43,343 nt of DNA from Chloroflexi bacterium UBA5189 (GTDB lineage: Bacteria; Chloroflexota; Limnocylindria; Limnocylindrales; CSP1-4). Below the pieces are notes generated by a model. It was given only the letters and a program-made list of their open reading frames with translations, searched no databases and was not told the DNA's origin. Below, piece by piece: positions 33,929 to 42,771 of the stretch. The translations under genes were made by a program, and so were the position numbers. How positions within the stretch are numbered: the stretch's first letter is position 1; every line of letters starts with the position of its first letter. The stretch lies in NCBI GenBank assembly GCA_002413045.1, contig DHWF01000031.1, positions 276,360-319,702 of the forward strand. The letters run 5' to 3'.

Positions 33929-34641
33929 GTCGGGCCGAGGTCCGCCTGGCCCGCGGCGAGCGCGGTTGCCCGCGCGAACACCGCGTCGAGCATCGGCCGG
34001 GTGAGCCGGCCCGTGAACGTGTTCTGCTGGCTGACGTGGTAGCTCCCCAGGAGCGTCCACGGCCCCAGCCGCACCTCCGCGCCGTGCCCGAACCGCGGCT
34101 TCGGCTTCGGTGCGGCGTGGCCGAGTGTCGCGAGGGTCGCGAGGGCCGCGTCCCAGGCGAACGCGCCGAGGGCGACCACGACGCGCACGCGGTCGAGCGC
34201 GGCGAGCTCCCGCGCGAGGTACGGCGCGCAGTTGCCGCGCTCCTGCGGGAGTGGCTTGTTGCCGGGCGGCGCGCACTTCACGGCGGCCGTGACCCAGGCG
34301 CCGGTGGCGACCAGCCCATCGTCGGTCCGCGTGCTGGTCGGCTGGTTCGCGAGCCCGGCGGCGTAGAGCGCCGGCCACAGGAAGTTGCCGCTCTCGTCCC
34401 CCGTGAAGATCCGGCCGGTCCGATTGCCACCGTTCGCGGCCGGGGCCAGCCCGAGGACCAGGATCCGAGCGCCCGGATCGCCGAAGCCGGGCAGCGGCCG
34501 GGCCCAGTACAGCTCGCCGGCGAACCGCCGCGGCGCTTCACGAGCCGCCCGTTCACGCCACTCCACGAGGCGCGGGCAGCGCGTGCAGCCGACGACCTCG
34601 CGCTCCAGCGCCGCGAACGCGGCGCGCGCGGGCGCGGCCAT
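33925..34641 (-). CDS. Uracil-DNA glycosylase, family 5 (UDGb)
   Basis: 238 residues. Iron-sulfur type: two N-terminal cysteines (GCTRCPRL) and two further ones (VKCAPPGNKPLPQERGNCAPYL) for a 4Fe-4S cluster. Motif 1 GLAPAANGGNRTGRIFTGD and motif 2 SYHVSQQNTFTGRLT are those of UDGb, which removes uracil and hypoxanthine from DNA. UDGb commonly has His where this protein has Asn in motif 1 (PAANGG). It lies immediately downstream of the ABC permease (2-nt gap), convergent with the deacetylase. Confidence 0.88.
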   Translation of the reverse strand: MAAPARAAFAALEREVVGCTRCPRLVEWRERAAREAPRRFAGELYWARPLPGFGDPGARILVLGLAPAANGGNRTGRIFTGDESGNFLWPALYAAGLANQPTSTRTDDGLVATGAWVTAAVKCAPPGNKPLPQERGNCAPYLARELAALDRVRVVVALGAFAWDAALATLATLGHAAPKPKPRFGHGAEVRLGPWTLLGSYHVSQQNTFTGRLTRPMLDAVFARATALAAGQADLGPT

Positions 34642-34643
34642 CC

Positions 34644-35444
34644 CTACTTGAGGAGCAGCTTGTCGAGGCGGCCGGCGACCACCGTGAACCCGAGCAGGCC
34701 CATCGCGGCGAGGTACCCGACATGGACGAGGATGTCCGGCCCGACGACGCCGAGGCTGAGCTCCCGGAGCAGCTCGACCCCGTGGTACAGCGGCGTCAGC
34801 TGGATGAGCAGCCGGACCGCGTCCGGCATCGCGTCGAGCGGGAAGAACGTCCCGCTGAACAGGAACATCGGCAGGATCACGAGCTGGATCAGGTCGAAGT
34901 CCTGCCACGACCGCATGAACGAGGTCGCCGCCATGCCGACGGCCGCGAAGGCAAAGCCGATGAGCAGCGCTCCGGGGAGGGTCAGGAAGATCAGGGGCGA
35001 GCGGACCAGGCCGAGCACGAACATGACGGCGATGAACCCGACGGTGTAGAGCGCGCCCCGCATGAGCGCCCAGCCGAGCTCGCCCAGGGCGATGTCGGCC
35101 GGCGACATCGGCGTCGTGAGGATCGACGCGAACGTCTTGTCGTAGTTGAGCTTGAAGAAGAAGTTGAACGTGCTCTCGCTGATCGCGCCGTTCATCGACG
35201 ACGCGGCGAGCAGCGCCGGGGCGACGAACAGGGTGTACGAGATCAGCTGGCCGCCCGGCCCGTTCACGTCGCCGACGAGCTTCCCGAGCCCGAACCCGAT
35301 CGAGAGCAGGTAGAACAGCGGCTCGAAGAACCCGGACAGCAGCATCAGCCAGCCGTGGCGGTACACGAGCAGGTTGCGCTCGATCATGTGCAGGGAGCGA
35401 CGGCTCCCGAAGGCAAACAGCGGGGTGATCCGCAGGGCGGTCAT
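34644..35444 (-). CDS. ABC-2 type transporter permease
   Basis: 266 residues, six hydrophobic helices. NodJ/DrrB-like: ERNLLVYRHGWLMLLSGFFEPLFYLLSIGFGLG, APALLAASSMNGAISESTFNFFFKL, then LPMFLFSGTFFPLDAMP and LTPLYHGVELLRE, the typical export-permease region. Encoded 4 nt after a homologous permease and in the same unit as the ATPase, it forms a heteromeric exporter. Confidence 0.9.
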   Translation of the reverse strand: MTALRITPLFAFGSRRSLHMIERNLLVYRHGWLMLLSGFFEPLFYLLSIGFGLGKLVGDVNGPGGQLISYTLFVAPALLAASSMNGAISESTFNFFFKLNYDKTFASILTTPMSPADIALGELGWALMRGALYTVGFIAVMFVLGLVRSPLIFLTLPGALLIGFAFAAVGMAATSFMRSWQDFDLIQLVILPMFLFSGTFFPLDAMPDAVRLLIQLTPLYHGVELLRELSLGVVGPDILVHVGYLAAMGLLGFTVVAGRLDKLLLK

Positions 35445-35448
35445 CGGG

Positions 35449-36270
35449 TCAGCCGCGCTTCAGGCGTTCGCGGATCGTGCGGATCGCGAGGAGGGCTCCG
35501 CCGAACGTGATCGCGAGCAGGACGAGGATGTGTACGGCCGCGAGGAGCGGCTGATCGCCGATGGTCCCGAGCATGAGGGCACGCACCACGGCCACGCCGT
35601 GCCACAGCGGGCTGAGCCAGGCCACGGGCTGCAGGAACGTCGGCAGGCTCTCGATCGGAAAGAACGTGCCGCTGAACAGGAACAGCGGGGTCAAGCCGAA
35701 CCGGAAGATCTGGGCGAACTTGTCGGGCGTCCGCTGGGTCGCCGTGAAGGCCATGATCGGGGTGGCGAAGGCGAGGCCCGTCAGGACCGCGACCGGCACG
35801 GCGAACACGATCAGCCACGAGCGGGTGGCGCCAAACGCAACGATCACTGCGGCGAAGATCGTCCCGACGAGCGTGAGGCGGAGGGTGATCCAGGCGATGT
35901 TGCCGAGCGCGACGTCGCGGCCCTCGAGCGGCGTTGCCGCCATTGCGTGGAAGATCCGGTTCCACTGGAGGCCGCCGAGAATCGGGTAGGTGGCTTCGAA
36001 CGAGGCGGTCTGCATCAGCGAGGCGGCGAGCAGGCCCGGCGCCAGGAACTGGACGTAGCTCACTCCCGCGAGCACGGTGTCCGGCGTCCGATCGACATAG
36101 GTGCCCAGGCCGAAGCCCATCGCGGTCAGGAACAGCGCCGGGATGCCGAACGACCCGAACAGCGACGCCCGGTACAGTCGCCGGTACTGGCGCGCGCGGT
36201 GCTCGAAGACGCGGCCCGCCGTTGCCCACGGCGATGCCTGGGTCGGGCGTGTCATGGCCGCCGCGGTCAC
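35449..36270 (-). CDS. ABC-2 type transporter permease
   Basis: 273 residues from GTG 36270 (ATG 36255 is also possible). Homologous in layout to the next permease: RQYRRLYRASLFGSFGIPALFLTAMGFGLG, APGLLAASLMQTASFEATYPIL, LTPLFLFSGTFFPIESLP and LSPLWHGVAVVRAL. The two permeases would pair with the ATPase encoded 11 nt upstream. Confidence 0.9.
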   Translation of the reverse strand: MTAAAMTRPTQASPWATAGRVFEHRARQYRRLYRASLFGSFGIPALFLTAMGFGLGTYVDRTPDTVLAGVSYVQFLAPGLLAASLMQTASFEATYPILGGLQWNRIFHAMAATPLEGRDVALGNIAWITLRLTLVGTIFAAVIVAFGATRSWLIVFAVPVAVLTGLAFATPIMAFTATQRTPDKFAQIFRFGLTPLFLFSGTFFPIESLPTFLQPVAWLSPLWHGVAVVRALMLGTIGDQPLLAAVHILVLLAITFGGALLAIRTIRERLKRG

Positions 36271-36281
36271 GAGCGCCCGCC

Positions 36282-37229
36282 CTACTCGATCAGCGAGCGG
36301 CCGGTCAGCCGGAGGAAGACGTCCTCCAGGGTCGACCGGCGCACGAGCACCGTCTCGGGATGGAGCCCGCGCTCACGGGCCGCGATGACGACGGCCTCGC
36401 CGTCGTCGGCGTAGGCGAGCACGCGATCGGGCAGCTTCTCGATGCGCGACCCGAGGCCTTCGAACTGCCCGTCGAGCGTCTCCTGGACGCCGGCCGGGAA
36501 GCGGAACTCCGCGACCTCCCTGGTCGAGTAGCGCTCGATCAGCTGGCGCGGCGAGCCCTCGGCCACGATCTTGGCCTTGTCCATCACGACCAGGCGATCG
36601 CACAGTTGCTCGGCCTCGTCCATGTAGTGCGTCGTCAGGACGAGGGTCACGCCGCGCTGCTTGAGCCGGTACAGCCGATCCCACACGAGGTGGCGCGCCT
36701 GCGGGTCGAGGCCTGTGGTCGGCTCGTCGAGGAGCATCAGGTCCGGCTCGTTGATCAGCGAGCGGGCGATGGTGAGGCGCCGTTTCATGCCGCCCGAGAG
36801 CGGCTCGACGAGGTCCTTGCCGCGATCGGTGAGCTGGACGAACTCGAGCAGCTCGTCCGCGCGGCGGGCGCACTCCGGTCGGGAGAACCCGAAGTAGCGG
36901 CCGTAGATGATCAGGTTCTCGCGAACTGTGAGCTCGTTGTCCAGCGTGTCCTGCTGGGGGACGACACCGAGCCGCCCGCGGATCTTCGCGCCCTCGGTCC
37001 GTGGGTCCATCCCCAGCACGAGCAGCGTCCCGTCGCTGATCGGGGACGTGCAGCCGATCATCCGCATCGTCGAGGTCTTGCCGGCGCCGTTCGGCCCGAG
37101 GAACCCGAACGCCTCGCCGGGCTGCACGTCGAAGTCCACCGCGTCGACCGCGGTGAACGTGCCGAACCGCTTCGTCAGGCCACGGGCCTGGATCAGCGGC
37201 GCCGTTCCGGCCACCCGTTGCTCGCTCAT
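36282..37229 (-). CDS. ABC transporter ATP-binding protein (DrrA/NodI-like)
   Basis: 315 residues. Walker A GPNGAGKTS, Q-loop VVPQQDTLDNELTVRENL, ABC signature LSGGMKRRL, Walker B LMLLDEPTTGLD and H-loop TTHYMDEAEQLCDR. The C-terminal ~90 residues form the DrrA-type regulatory tail. Such ATPases energise export of lipids, lipooligosaccharides or antibiotics. A TAGGCT -10 hexamer 9 nt upstream of the ATG suggests a near-leaderless transcript heading the three-gene exporter and the UDG gene. Confidence 0.93.
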   Translation of the reverse strand: MSEQRVAGTAPLIQARGLTKRFGTFTAVDAVDFDVQPGEAFGFLGPNGAGKTSTMRMIGCTSPISDGTLLVLGMDPRTEGAKIRGRLGVVPQQDTLDNELTVRENLIIYGRYFGFSRPECARRADELLEFVQLTDRGKDLVEPLSGGMKRRLTIARSLINEPDLMLLDEPTTGLDPQARHLVWDRLYRLKQRGVTLVLTTHYMDEAEQLCDRLVVMDKAKIVAEGSPRQLIERYSTREVAEFRFPAGVQETLDGQFEGLGSRIEKLPDRVLAYADDGEAVVIAARERGLHPETVLVRRSTLEDVFLRLTGRSLIE

Positions 37230-37238
37230 GAACGGCGA

Positions 37239-37244
37239 AGCCTA
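37239..37244 (-). promoter_or_regulatory. -10 hexamer TAGGCT before ABC ATPase
   Basis: Minus strand TAGGCT ends 9 nt before ATG 37229. It is the same hexamer as at 28174, 42261 (minus) and 42277. No -35 is evident. Confidence 0.45.
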
Positions 37245-37339
37245 GCCGGGCGGTCGGCATGCCGCAGACGGCTCGGCCGCGCAGAGCCGCCCGTCGATAA
37301 CGTGCTAACGCTGGGTATCACGTAGGTCGCGAATGGTGC

Positions 37340-37345
37340 TACGAT
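37340..37345 (+). promoter_or_regulatory. -10 hexamer TACGAT before the oxidoreductase/UbiA fusion
   Basis: TACGAT ends 9 nt before ATG 37355. Just upstream, CGTG (37302-37305) and CACG (37319-37322) form a short inverted repeat. No -35 matching the consensus is visible. Confidence 0.45.
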
Positions 37346-37354
37346 CCGGACACG

Positions 37355-39448
37355 ATGCGCAGCCTCGGACGACCGATCGGACTGGGCCTCGCGGCACGCG
37401 GCGACGTGGACGACGTCGTCGGCTGGGCGCGCCAGGCACGCGACCAGGGCCTCGATTCGGTGTGGGTCCACGACAGCTACTTCGAGCGCGACGGCGTCAG
37501 CTTCGCGACCGCGATCGCGCTGGGCATTGCCCACGACGGCGGCGACGACGACGCGGCCGGCTTCCGCGTCGCCCTCGGTGCCGCGAATCCGTTCACGCGC
37601 CACCCGGTCGTGCTGGCGATGACCGGCTCGGCGCTCGACGAGATCCTGCCCGGCAGGATCGTGCTCGGGATGGGGACGGGGCTGCCCCTGCGCCTCAGGC
37701 AGATGGGCATCCCGTACGACCCGGACACCGCAGTGCAGCATGTCTCGCAGGCGATCGACCAGATCCGCGCGCTGTGGGCCGGGGAGCGGCTGCCATCCGT
37801 GACCGCCGGACTGCCGCCGATCCAGCCGATGTTCGCGCCGACCCACCGGATCCCGATCGTGATCGCGGCGTACCGCAAGGCGTTCGTCGAGCTCGCCGGC
37901 CAGAAGGCCGACGGCTACCTGGCCCGCCCGGCCGAATCGATCGCCTCGCTGCGCGGGATCCTGGAGCGACTCCGCGAGGCGGCGCGGGCCGCCGGCCGCG
38001 ACCCCGAGGCGATCGAGACGGCGGGCTACCTGCTCTCGCTGGTCGACAAGACGCGCCGAGAGGCGCTGAACCGGGCCAAGCGCGAGCCGTTCGTGATCTA
38101 CATGATGTCGGTCCTGTCCGACATCTCGCTGCGGCGCGCCGGGTTCGACACCGAGCTGCGCGATCGGATCGCCACCGCCTGGCGGGCGGAGGACTACACC
38201 TCGGCCGGGAACCTGATCCCGGACGAGCTGCTCGACGCGTTCATGCTGTGCGGGACCCGCGAGGACGTGGCGGCGGGCGCCATGGCGTACCACACGCAGA
38301 CGGGCCTCGCGCTGCCGCTCCTCCAGCCGGTCCTCCAGGAGGAGCGCCAGATCGACGAGCTCATTGCCGCGGCCGCGATCTTCGCGTCGATCCCGCGGGC
38401 GGCGGCGGTGCCATCGTCGGCCGGGGTGACCGTCTCGATGTCAGGCGCGGCGGCCCCGTCCGAGATGGGCTCGACTGAAATCGGCCTGCCTGCGGCAGCC
38501 CCGAGCCTGGCCGGCGACCGGCGCCTCGGGTTCGAGGACCGTGTGCGGCGCGGTGCCGGCGCCCTGTACGAGATCCTGCGGCCGTTCGCGTTCACCGCGT
38601 CGGTCATCCCCGTGCTTGCGGGCGCAGCCCTCGCCTGGGTCGACGACGCCTGGAGCTGGCCGCCGTTCCTGCTGGCGCTGCTGGGCGCGGTCTTCCTGCA
38701 CGCCGGCACGAACATCGTGAACGAGGTCTACGACGTCCGGAAGGGCGTCGACTCCATCACGAGTCCGCGCGCCAGCCACGCCATCGTCAAGGGCCGCATG
38801 CGCGAACGAACGGCACTCGTCATCGCCGGCACCGCGTTCGCCCTCGCCGTCGTCGTTGGGATCATGCTCGTCGCGTTGCGGGGTCCCGCGATCGTCGTGC
38901 TCGGGGTTCTCGGGTTGATCGGCGGCTGGGGCTACACCGCGCCGCCGCTCGAGTACAAGAACCGCGGCCTCGGCGTCCCGCTCGTGTTCCTCCTGATGGG
39001 CCCGCTGATGGTCGAGGGCGCCTACTTCGCAGTCAGTGGCCAGTGGTCGGCGACGGCGCTCGTCCTGTCGATCCCGGTCGGCCTGCTCGTCGCCGCGATC
39101 CTCCACGGCAACGAGTGGCGCGACATCCGCCAGGACACGCGAGCGGGAATCTCCACGATGTCCGCCCGGATCGGCCGGCGCTGGGCGCACTACGGCTACG
39201 TCGCCCTGGTGCTCGGCGCGTACATGGCGCTCGCGATTGCGGTGATCGCGCGGGCGCTGCCGGCATGGTCGCTGCTCGCGATCCTGTCCCTGCCGTTCCT
39301 CGCCCAGGTCATCCGGTCGGCCGAGCTCGGTGCCTCGGGCCAGGCCCGGGCGATCTCCATGATCGACATGCAGACCGCGCGGCTGCACCTCGCGTTCGGC
39401 TCGCTGGTCGTCCTCGGGCTCATCGTCTCGCGGATCGCCGGTGCCTGA
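37355..39448 (+). CDS. Fusion: luciferase-like (F420-type) oxidoreductase + MenA/UbiA prenyltransferase
   Basis: 697 residues. Residues 1-~345 are a TIM-barrel LLM-class oxidoreductase (GLGLAARGDVDDVVGWARQA, SVWVHDSYF, ALGAANPFTRHPVVLAMT, GRIVLGMGTG, IPIVIAAYRKAFVELAGQKADGYL), a family using F420H2 or FMN. Residues ~346-400 are an Ala/Ser-rich linker. Residues 401-697 are a UbiA prenyltransferase with eight or nine helices and both Mg-diphosphate motifs: N456-xxx-D460...GVD466 and N586EWRD590IRQD594TRAG598, the second close to MenA. One continuous frame, no internal ribosome site, so one protein is made. It may link prenylation of a quinone-like acceptor with its reduction. Downstream genes overlap or abut. 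The substrate is unknown. Confidence 0.88.
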   Translation: MRSLGRPIGLGLAARGDVDDVVGWARQARDQGLDSVWVHDSYFERDGVSFATAIALGIAHDGGDDDAAGFRVALGAANPFTRHPVVLAMTGSALDEILPGRIVLGMGTGLPLRLRQMGIPYDPDTAVQHVSQAIDQIRALWAGERLPSVTAGLPPIQPMFAPTHRIPIVIAAYRKAFVELAGQKADGYLARPAESIASLRGILERLREAARAAGRDPEAIETAGYLLSLVDKTRREALNRAKREPFVIYMMSVLSDISLRRAGFDTELRDRIATAWRAEDYTSAGNLIPDELLDAFMLCGTREDVAAGAMAYHTQTGLALPLLQPVLQEERQIDELIAAAAIFASIPRAAAVPSSAGVTVSMSGAAAPSEMGSTEIGLPAAAPSLAGDRRLGFEDRVRRGAGALYEILRPFAFTASVIPVLAGAALAWVDDAWSWPPFLLALLGAVFLHAGTNIVNEVYDVRKGVDSITSPRASHAIVKGRMRERTALVIAGTAFALAVVVGIMLVALRGPAIVVLGVLGLIGGWGYTAPPLEYKNRGLGVPLVFLLMGPLMVEGAYFAVSGQWSATALVLSIPVGLLVAAILHGNEWRDIRQDTRAGISTMSARIGRRWAHYGYVALVLGAYMALAIAVIARALPAWSLLAILSLPFLAQVIRSAELGASGQARAISMIDMQTARLHLAFGSLVVLGLIVSRIAGA

Positions 39449-40127
39449 CGCGAGACGCGCCCGGCGCCCGCGTGGGCGCGCGCAGCGCCGATCTGTCCTG
39501 CCCGGCGCCTTGATCGGCGGCCTGATCGCCGCGCAGGTCGGGTTCGCAGCGACCTTTCGCGGGCCGCGGGACCGATTCTGGCAGCGCATGACGCTCACCG
39601 GCGCCGGCCTTGGCGCGCTCTCGCTGCTCGCGAGCCGAGCGGCGCGGAGGACGCGGGTCGGGGCATCGGACGTCGCGCTCGGTGCCGCGTCGGCGGCGGC
39701 CCTGTACGCGACGTTCGAGGTCGGCGATCGGTTCGCGCGACGATTCGTGCCGGGTGGCGATGCGCAGATCCAGGACATCTACACCTTGCGGACGCTGCGC
39801 CCCAGGGCCGAGATCGCGGTCCGCCTCGCGACGATTATCGGGCCGGCAGAGGAGCTGTTCTGGCGTGGCCTCGTCCAGGAGGACTTGATGTTCCGGTTCG
39901 GCCGATGGCGCGGTGCGGCGCTGGCGGCCATGGCCTATGGCGGCGTCCACATCGTGACCGGCAACTTCACCCTGTTCGGGGCCGCCGGGATCGCCGGCGC
40001 CCACTGGTCCCTGCTCCGCGCCGCGGGCGTGCCCCTCGGGGCCCTTGTCGTCAGCCACGTGACGTGGGACATCTGGATCTTCCTCGTCCAGCCGACGGGT
40101 GCCGTCGCGACCGTCGATCCAGCCTGA
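39441..40127 (+). CDS. CPBP-family intramembrane metalloprotease
   Basis: 228 residues, several hydrophobic helices. Abi/CAAX-protease motifs: GPAEELFWRGLVQ (EExxxR), AAMAYGGVHIVTGN (second His) and VVSHVTWDIW (H-xxx-D). The GTG start lies within the last 8 nt of the fusion gene, so translation is coupled. CPBP proteins cleave prenylated or membrane substrates, or act in self-immunity; next to a prenyltransferase a link to prenyl chemistry is tempting, but only an inference. Confidence 0.85.
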   Translation: MPDARRARRPRGRAQRRSVLPGALIGGLIAAQVGFAATFRGPRDRFWQRMTLTGAGLGALSLLASRAARRTRVGASDVALGAASAAALYATFEVGDRFARRFVPGGDAQIQDIYTLRTLRPRAEIAVRLATIIGPAEELFWRGLVQEDLMFRFGRWRGAALAAMAYGGVHIVTGNFTLFGAAGIAGAHWSLLRAAGVPLGALVVSHVTWDIWIFLVQPTGAVATVDPA

Positions 40128-40141
40128 GGCGGGCGAACCGG

Positions 40142-40936
40142 ATGGGAGCGTTCGTCGCGCCGGCGCGAACGCGAGCCCGCTGGACCGATGCCGTGACCGA
40201 CCTCCGACACTTCGCGCTCGTGACCTTCGACGTGGACCCGACTCGCCTCGCGGCCGCCCTCCCGGACGAGCTCACGCCCGAGGTTCGCCGACTCGACGAT
40301 GGGCGCCAGCGCGCCTTTGTTTCAGCGGTCTCGTTCCGCGATGTTGACTTCCGTTTCCGCGGCGCGGAGGTCGTCAAGGCATCGTTCAACCAGACGAACT
40401 ACCGGGCGTACGTCTATGGGCCAGACGGCGCGAGGGCCGTTCATTTCTTCGAGACCACCCTCGATTCCCGCCTCGCCACGATCCCGCGGCGGCTGTGGGG
40501 GATGCCGTGGTTCGGCGGTCGAACGGCGATCGACGCGGCGTGGGACGGGGAGCACTGCCGGACGTACCGCCACGTCTGCGCAGGCGCGCGCAATCGCGTC
40601 GATGCGGAGTTCGTCGGAACGGACACGCCCGCTGGGCGCCTCGACGGTTTCGCCGACGCGGACGACGCCGCGATCGTGCTGACCCATCCGCTCGACGGCT
40701 TCTATCGGCAGCCGAACGGCTGCCTCGGTCGGTATTCCGTGTGGCACCCACGACTCCGCCCGACGATCGGGTCTGCGATCCGGGCGCGGTACGGGGTCTT
40801 CGAGCTGCTTGGTTTGGTGGAGCCAGGCGCGGTGCCCCACTCGGTCCTGCTTCAGCCAGCAGTCGAGTTCGACGTGCACCTGCCGCCGGTTCGTCTTCGA
40901 GCCGCGCCGGCTCGTGAGGCGGCTTCGGGCAGCTAG
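40142..40936 (+). CDS. DUF2071 (YqjF-like) family protein
   Basis: 264 residues. Beginning at ATG 40142, 14 nt after the CPBP stop. Features of the DUF2071/acetoacetate-decarboxylase-like fold: HFALVTFDVDPTRLAAALPDELTPE, SFRDVDFRF, NYRAYVYGPDGARAVHFFETTLDSRLATIPRRLWGMPW, and late HPRLRPTIGSAIRARYGVFELLGLV followed by SVLLQPAVEFDVHLPP. No function is established for the family. Probably the third gene of the fusion operon. Convergent with the MFS gene, sharing CTAG. Confidence 0.8.
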   Translation: MGAFVAPARTRARWTDAVTDLRHFALVTFDVDPTRLAAALPDELTPEVRRLDDGRQRAFVSAVSFRDVDFRFRGAEVVKASFNQTNYRAYVYGPDGARAVHFFETTLDSRLATIPRRLWGMPWFGGRTAIDAAWDGEHCRTYRHVCAGARNRVDAEFVGTDTPAGRLDGFADADDAAIVLTHPLDGFYRQPNGCLGRYSVWHPRLRPTIGSAIRARYGVFELLGLVEPGAVPHSVLLQPAVEFDVHLPPVRLRAAPAREAASGS

Positions 40937-42243
40937 GCGGGCCCGGGCTCGGCCGCTGGATCCGGTTCGATCGCGCCCGCATGGGCGATGTGGGCGAACT
41001 CGCGCCACAGGATGACGACGAGAATCGCCGAGCCGACGAAGCCGAACCAGAATGGCGCCGTGATCCCGAACTGGCGCGCGAGCAGGCCGCCGATCGGCGT
41101 CCCGACGACGATCCCGCCGAACACGCCGACTCGATAGATGCCGGAGACTCGCCCCATGAGGTGATCCGGGACGGCCCGTTGCCGGATCGATGTCGCGGTC
41201 GTGCCCCACACGAACGCGTGGGCGCCGAAGACAACCATCGTGATGAGCGCGACCGCCGCCGATCGGGTAAGGGCGAGGGTCAGGTGGGTGAACGTCTCGA
41301 TGATCAGGCCGACGCGCATGATGTCGCCGAGGCTGAACCGCCGCTCGAGGCTGCCGTAGAGGCCGGTACCGATGACGCCGCCGATCGCCCCGGCGGCCGT
41401 GATGAGCCCGAAACCGATCTGATCCATGCCGAGCCGGTCCCCGACGTACAGCACGAGCACGGACCATGCGGCACCGAAGGTGACGTTGAAGGCGACGATC
41501 GTGAGGACCAGGGTTCGCATGGGCCGGTGGTCGCGCAACCAGCGGGCGCCCTCGACGAGGTCGTGCAGGATCGTCGGTGGCGTCGCCTCCTCGCCTTCGA
41601 GGGCCGCCGCGTCGGACCCCGGGCTGGGCTTCGCGGCCGCGGACGCGGCAATCTTTGCAACCAGCACCGCGCCCAGGACGTAGCACACGGCGTCGGCGAT
41701 GAACGGCACCGAAGCCGCGACCACGAACAGGAACGCCCCGACGGGCGGCCCGACAAGCTGATTCGTGAGGATGTAGCCGCCCTGGAGACGGGCGTTGGCG
41801 ATGCCAAGGCCCTCGCGCGACACGAGCCGCGGCAGCAGGCTCGAGGTAGCCAGGTCGCCGAATGTCTCGGCGGTACCGAGGACGAGGAGCGCCGCGAGCA
41901 CGATCGCGATGCTGACGCTCCCGGTCATGATCGTGGCAGCGAGGACGACGAGGACGACGGCGCGAGCCAGATTCACGACGATCGCAATCCGTCGCCGGTC
42001 CTGCCGATCGACGACGACGCCTGCCACCGTGCCGAACACGAGCGCCGGCAGGTTCTCGCACAGGAACGCGAGCGACACCAGGAACGGATCGCGGGTCAGC
42101 GACGCGACGAGCAGCGGTCCGGCCGCGACCACGACGCCGTCGCCGAGGTTCATGACGACCACCGCCGACAGGAGCGGCCGGAACGGGCGGCCGAGCCGCA
42201 CGGGCGAGATCGCGTTGATGAGTGCCGTCATGGGCGTGGGCAC
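40933..42243 (-). CDS. MFS transporter, EntS/macrolide-efflux type
   Basis: 436 residues from GTG 42243 (ATG 42231 is the alternative). About 12 helices: FRPLLSAVVVMNLGDGVVVAAGPLLVASLT (TM1), LPALVFGTVAGVVVDRQDRRRIAIVVNLARA (motif A loop with DRxDRR), IGGVIGTGLYGSL, GTTATSIRQRAVPDHLMGRVSGIYR (conserved region of this subfamily) and GTPIGGLLARQFG. It exports drugs or siderophores. Divergent from the deaminase, with back-to-back TAGGCT boxes between them. Confidence 0.88.
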   Translation of the reverse strand: MPTPMTALINAISPVRLGRPFRPLLSAVVVMNLGDGVVVAAGPLLVASLTRDPFLVSLAFLCENLPALVFGTVAGVVVDRQDRRRIAIVVNLARAVVLVVLAATIMTGSVSIAIVLAALLVLGTAETFGDLATSSLLPRLVSREGLGIANARLQGGYILTNQLVGPPVGAFLFVVAASVPFIADAVCYVLGAVLVAKIAASAAAKPSPGSDAAALEGEEATPPTILHDLVEGARWLRDHRPMRTLVLTIVAFNVTFGAAWSVLVLYVGDRLGMDQIGFGLITAAGAIGGVIGTGLYGSLERRFSLGDIMRVGLIIETFTHLTLALTRSAAVALITMVVFGAHAFVWGTTATSIRQRAVPDHLMGRVSGIYRVGVFGGIVVGTPIGGLLARQFGITAPFWFGFVGSAILVVILWREFAHIAHAGAIEPDPAAEPGPA

Positions 42244-42260
42244 GTAGGCATGGGCGCGTC

Positions 42261-42282
42261 AGCCTAGCGCGGCCGGTAGGCT
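42261..42282. promoter_or_regulatory. Back-to-back TAGGCT -10 boxes (divergent promoters)
   Basis: AGCCTA (42261-42266) is TAGGCT on the minus strand for the MFS gene. TAGGCT (42277-42282) serves the deaminase, whose GTG is 6 nt downstream. The two are exact inverted copies 10 bp apart, so polymerase binding in one direction would exclude the other. After the minus box a seven-codon ORF (ATG 42250, TGA overlapping the MFS ATG at 42231) might act as a leader peptide. Confidence 0.5.
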
Positions 42283-42288
42283 GGATTC

Positions 42289-42771
42289 GTGGCGCAGACG
42301 TCCGCCGACCCGCTGGTACTCGCGGCGTGGGTGCGCGAGGCGATGACGCTCCCCGCCGAGGCGGGCGCGCGCGGCGACGCGCCGTTCGGCGCGCTGCTCG
42401 TCGATGCGTCAGGTGCCGTGGTGGCGCGCGCCTCGAACCGGCAGGTTTCCGGCGACGACCCGACCGCGCACTCCGAGATCGAGCTGCTACGGGTTGCCGC
42501 CCGCGCAGGCCATCGCTCCCCGCTCGACGGCTACACGCTGGTCGTCAACGCCGAGCCCTGCTCGATGTGCGCGTCGGCGATCGTGAAGGCCGCGCCGTCG
42601 ACCCTCGTCTTTGGCGCGCCCCACGAGCCGCACATGGACCCCGACCTCGGCGTCGCCGACGTCTTCGCCCGCGCCCGCCACCCGCCGCGCGTCATCGCCG
42701 GCATCCTTGCCACCGAAGCGGCCGAGCAGATCGCGAGCTTCCGCTCCGCCACGGACACGCCGATCGACTAG
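42289..42771 (+). CDS. Nucleoside/cytidine deaminase family protein (guanine-deaminase-like)
   Basis: 160 residues. Zn-dependent deaminase: H61-S-E63 (in PTAHSEIELLR) and P90-CSMC (C91, C94), with DAPFGALLVDASGAVV at the start. The HSE rather than HAE variant and the ending region match nucleoside deaminases such as guanine deaminase GuaD more than TadA, which has a conserved C-terminal helix lacking here. A leaderless GTG start is likely, 6 nt after TAGGCT. Confidence 0.88.
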   Translation: MAQTSADPLVLAAWVREAMTLPAEAGARGDAPFGALLVDASGAVVARASNRQVSGDDPTAHSEIELLRVAARAGHRSPLDGYTLVVNAEPCSMCASAIVKAAPSTLVFGAPHEPHMDPDLGVADVFARARHPPRVIAGILATEAAEQIASFRSATDTPID

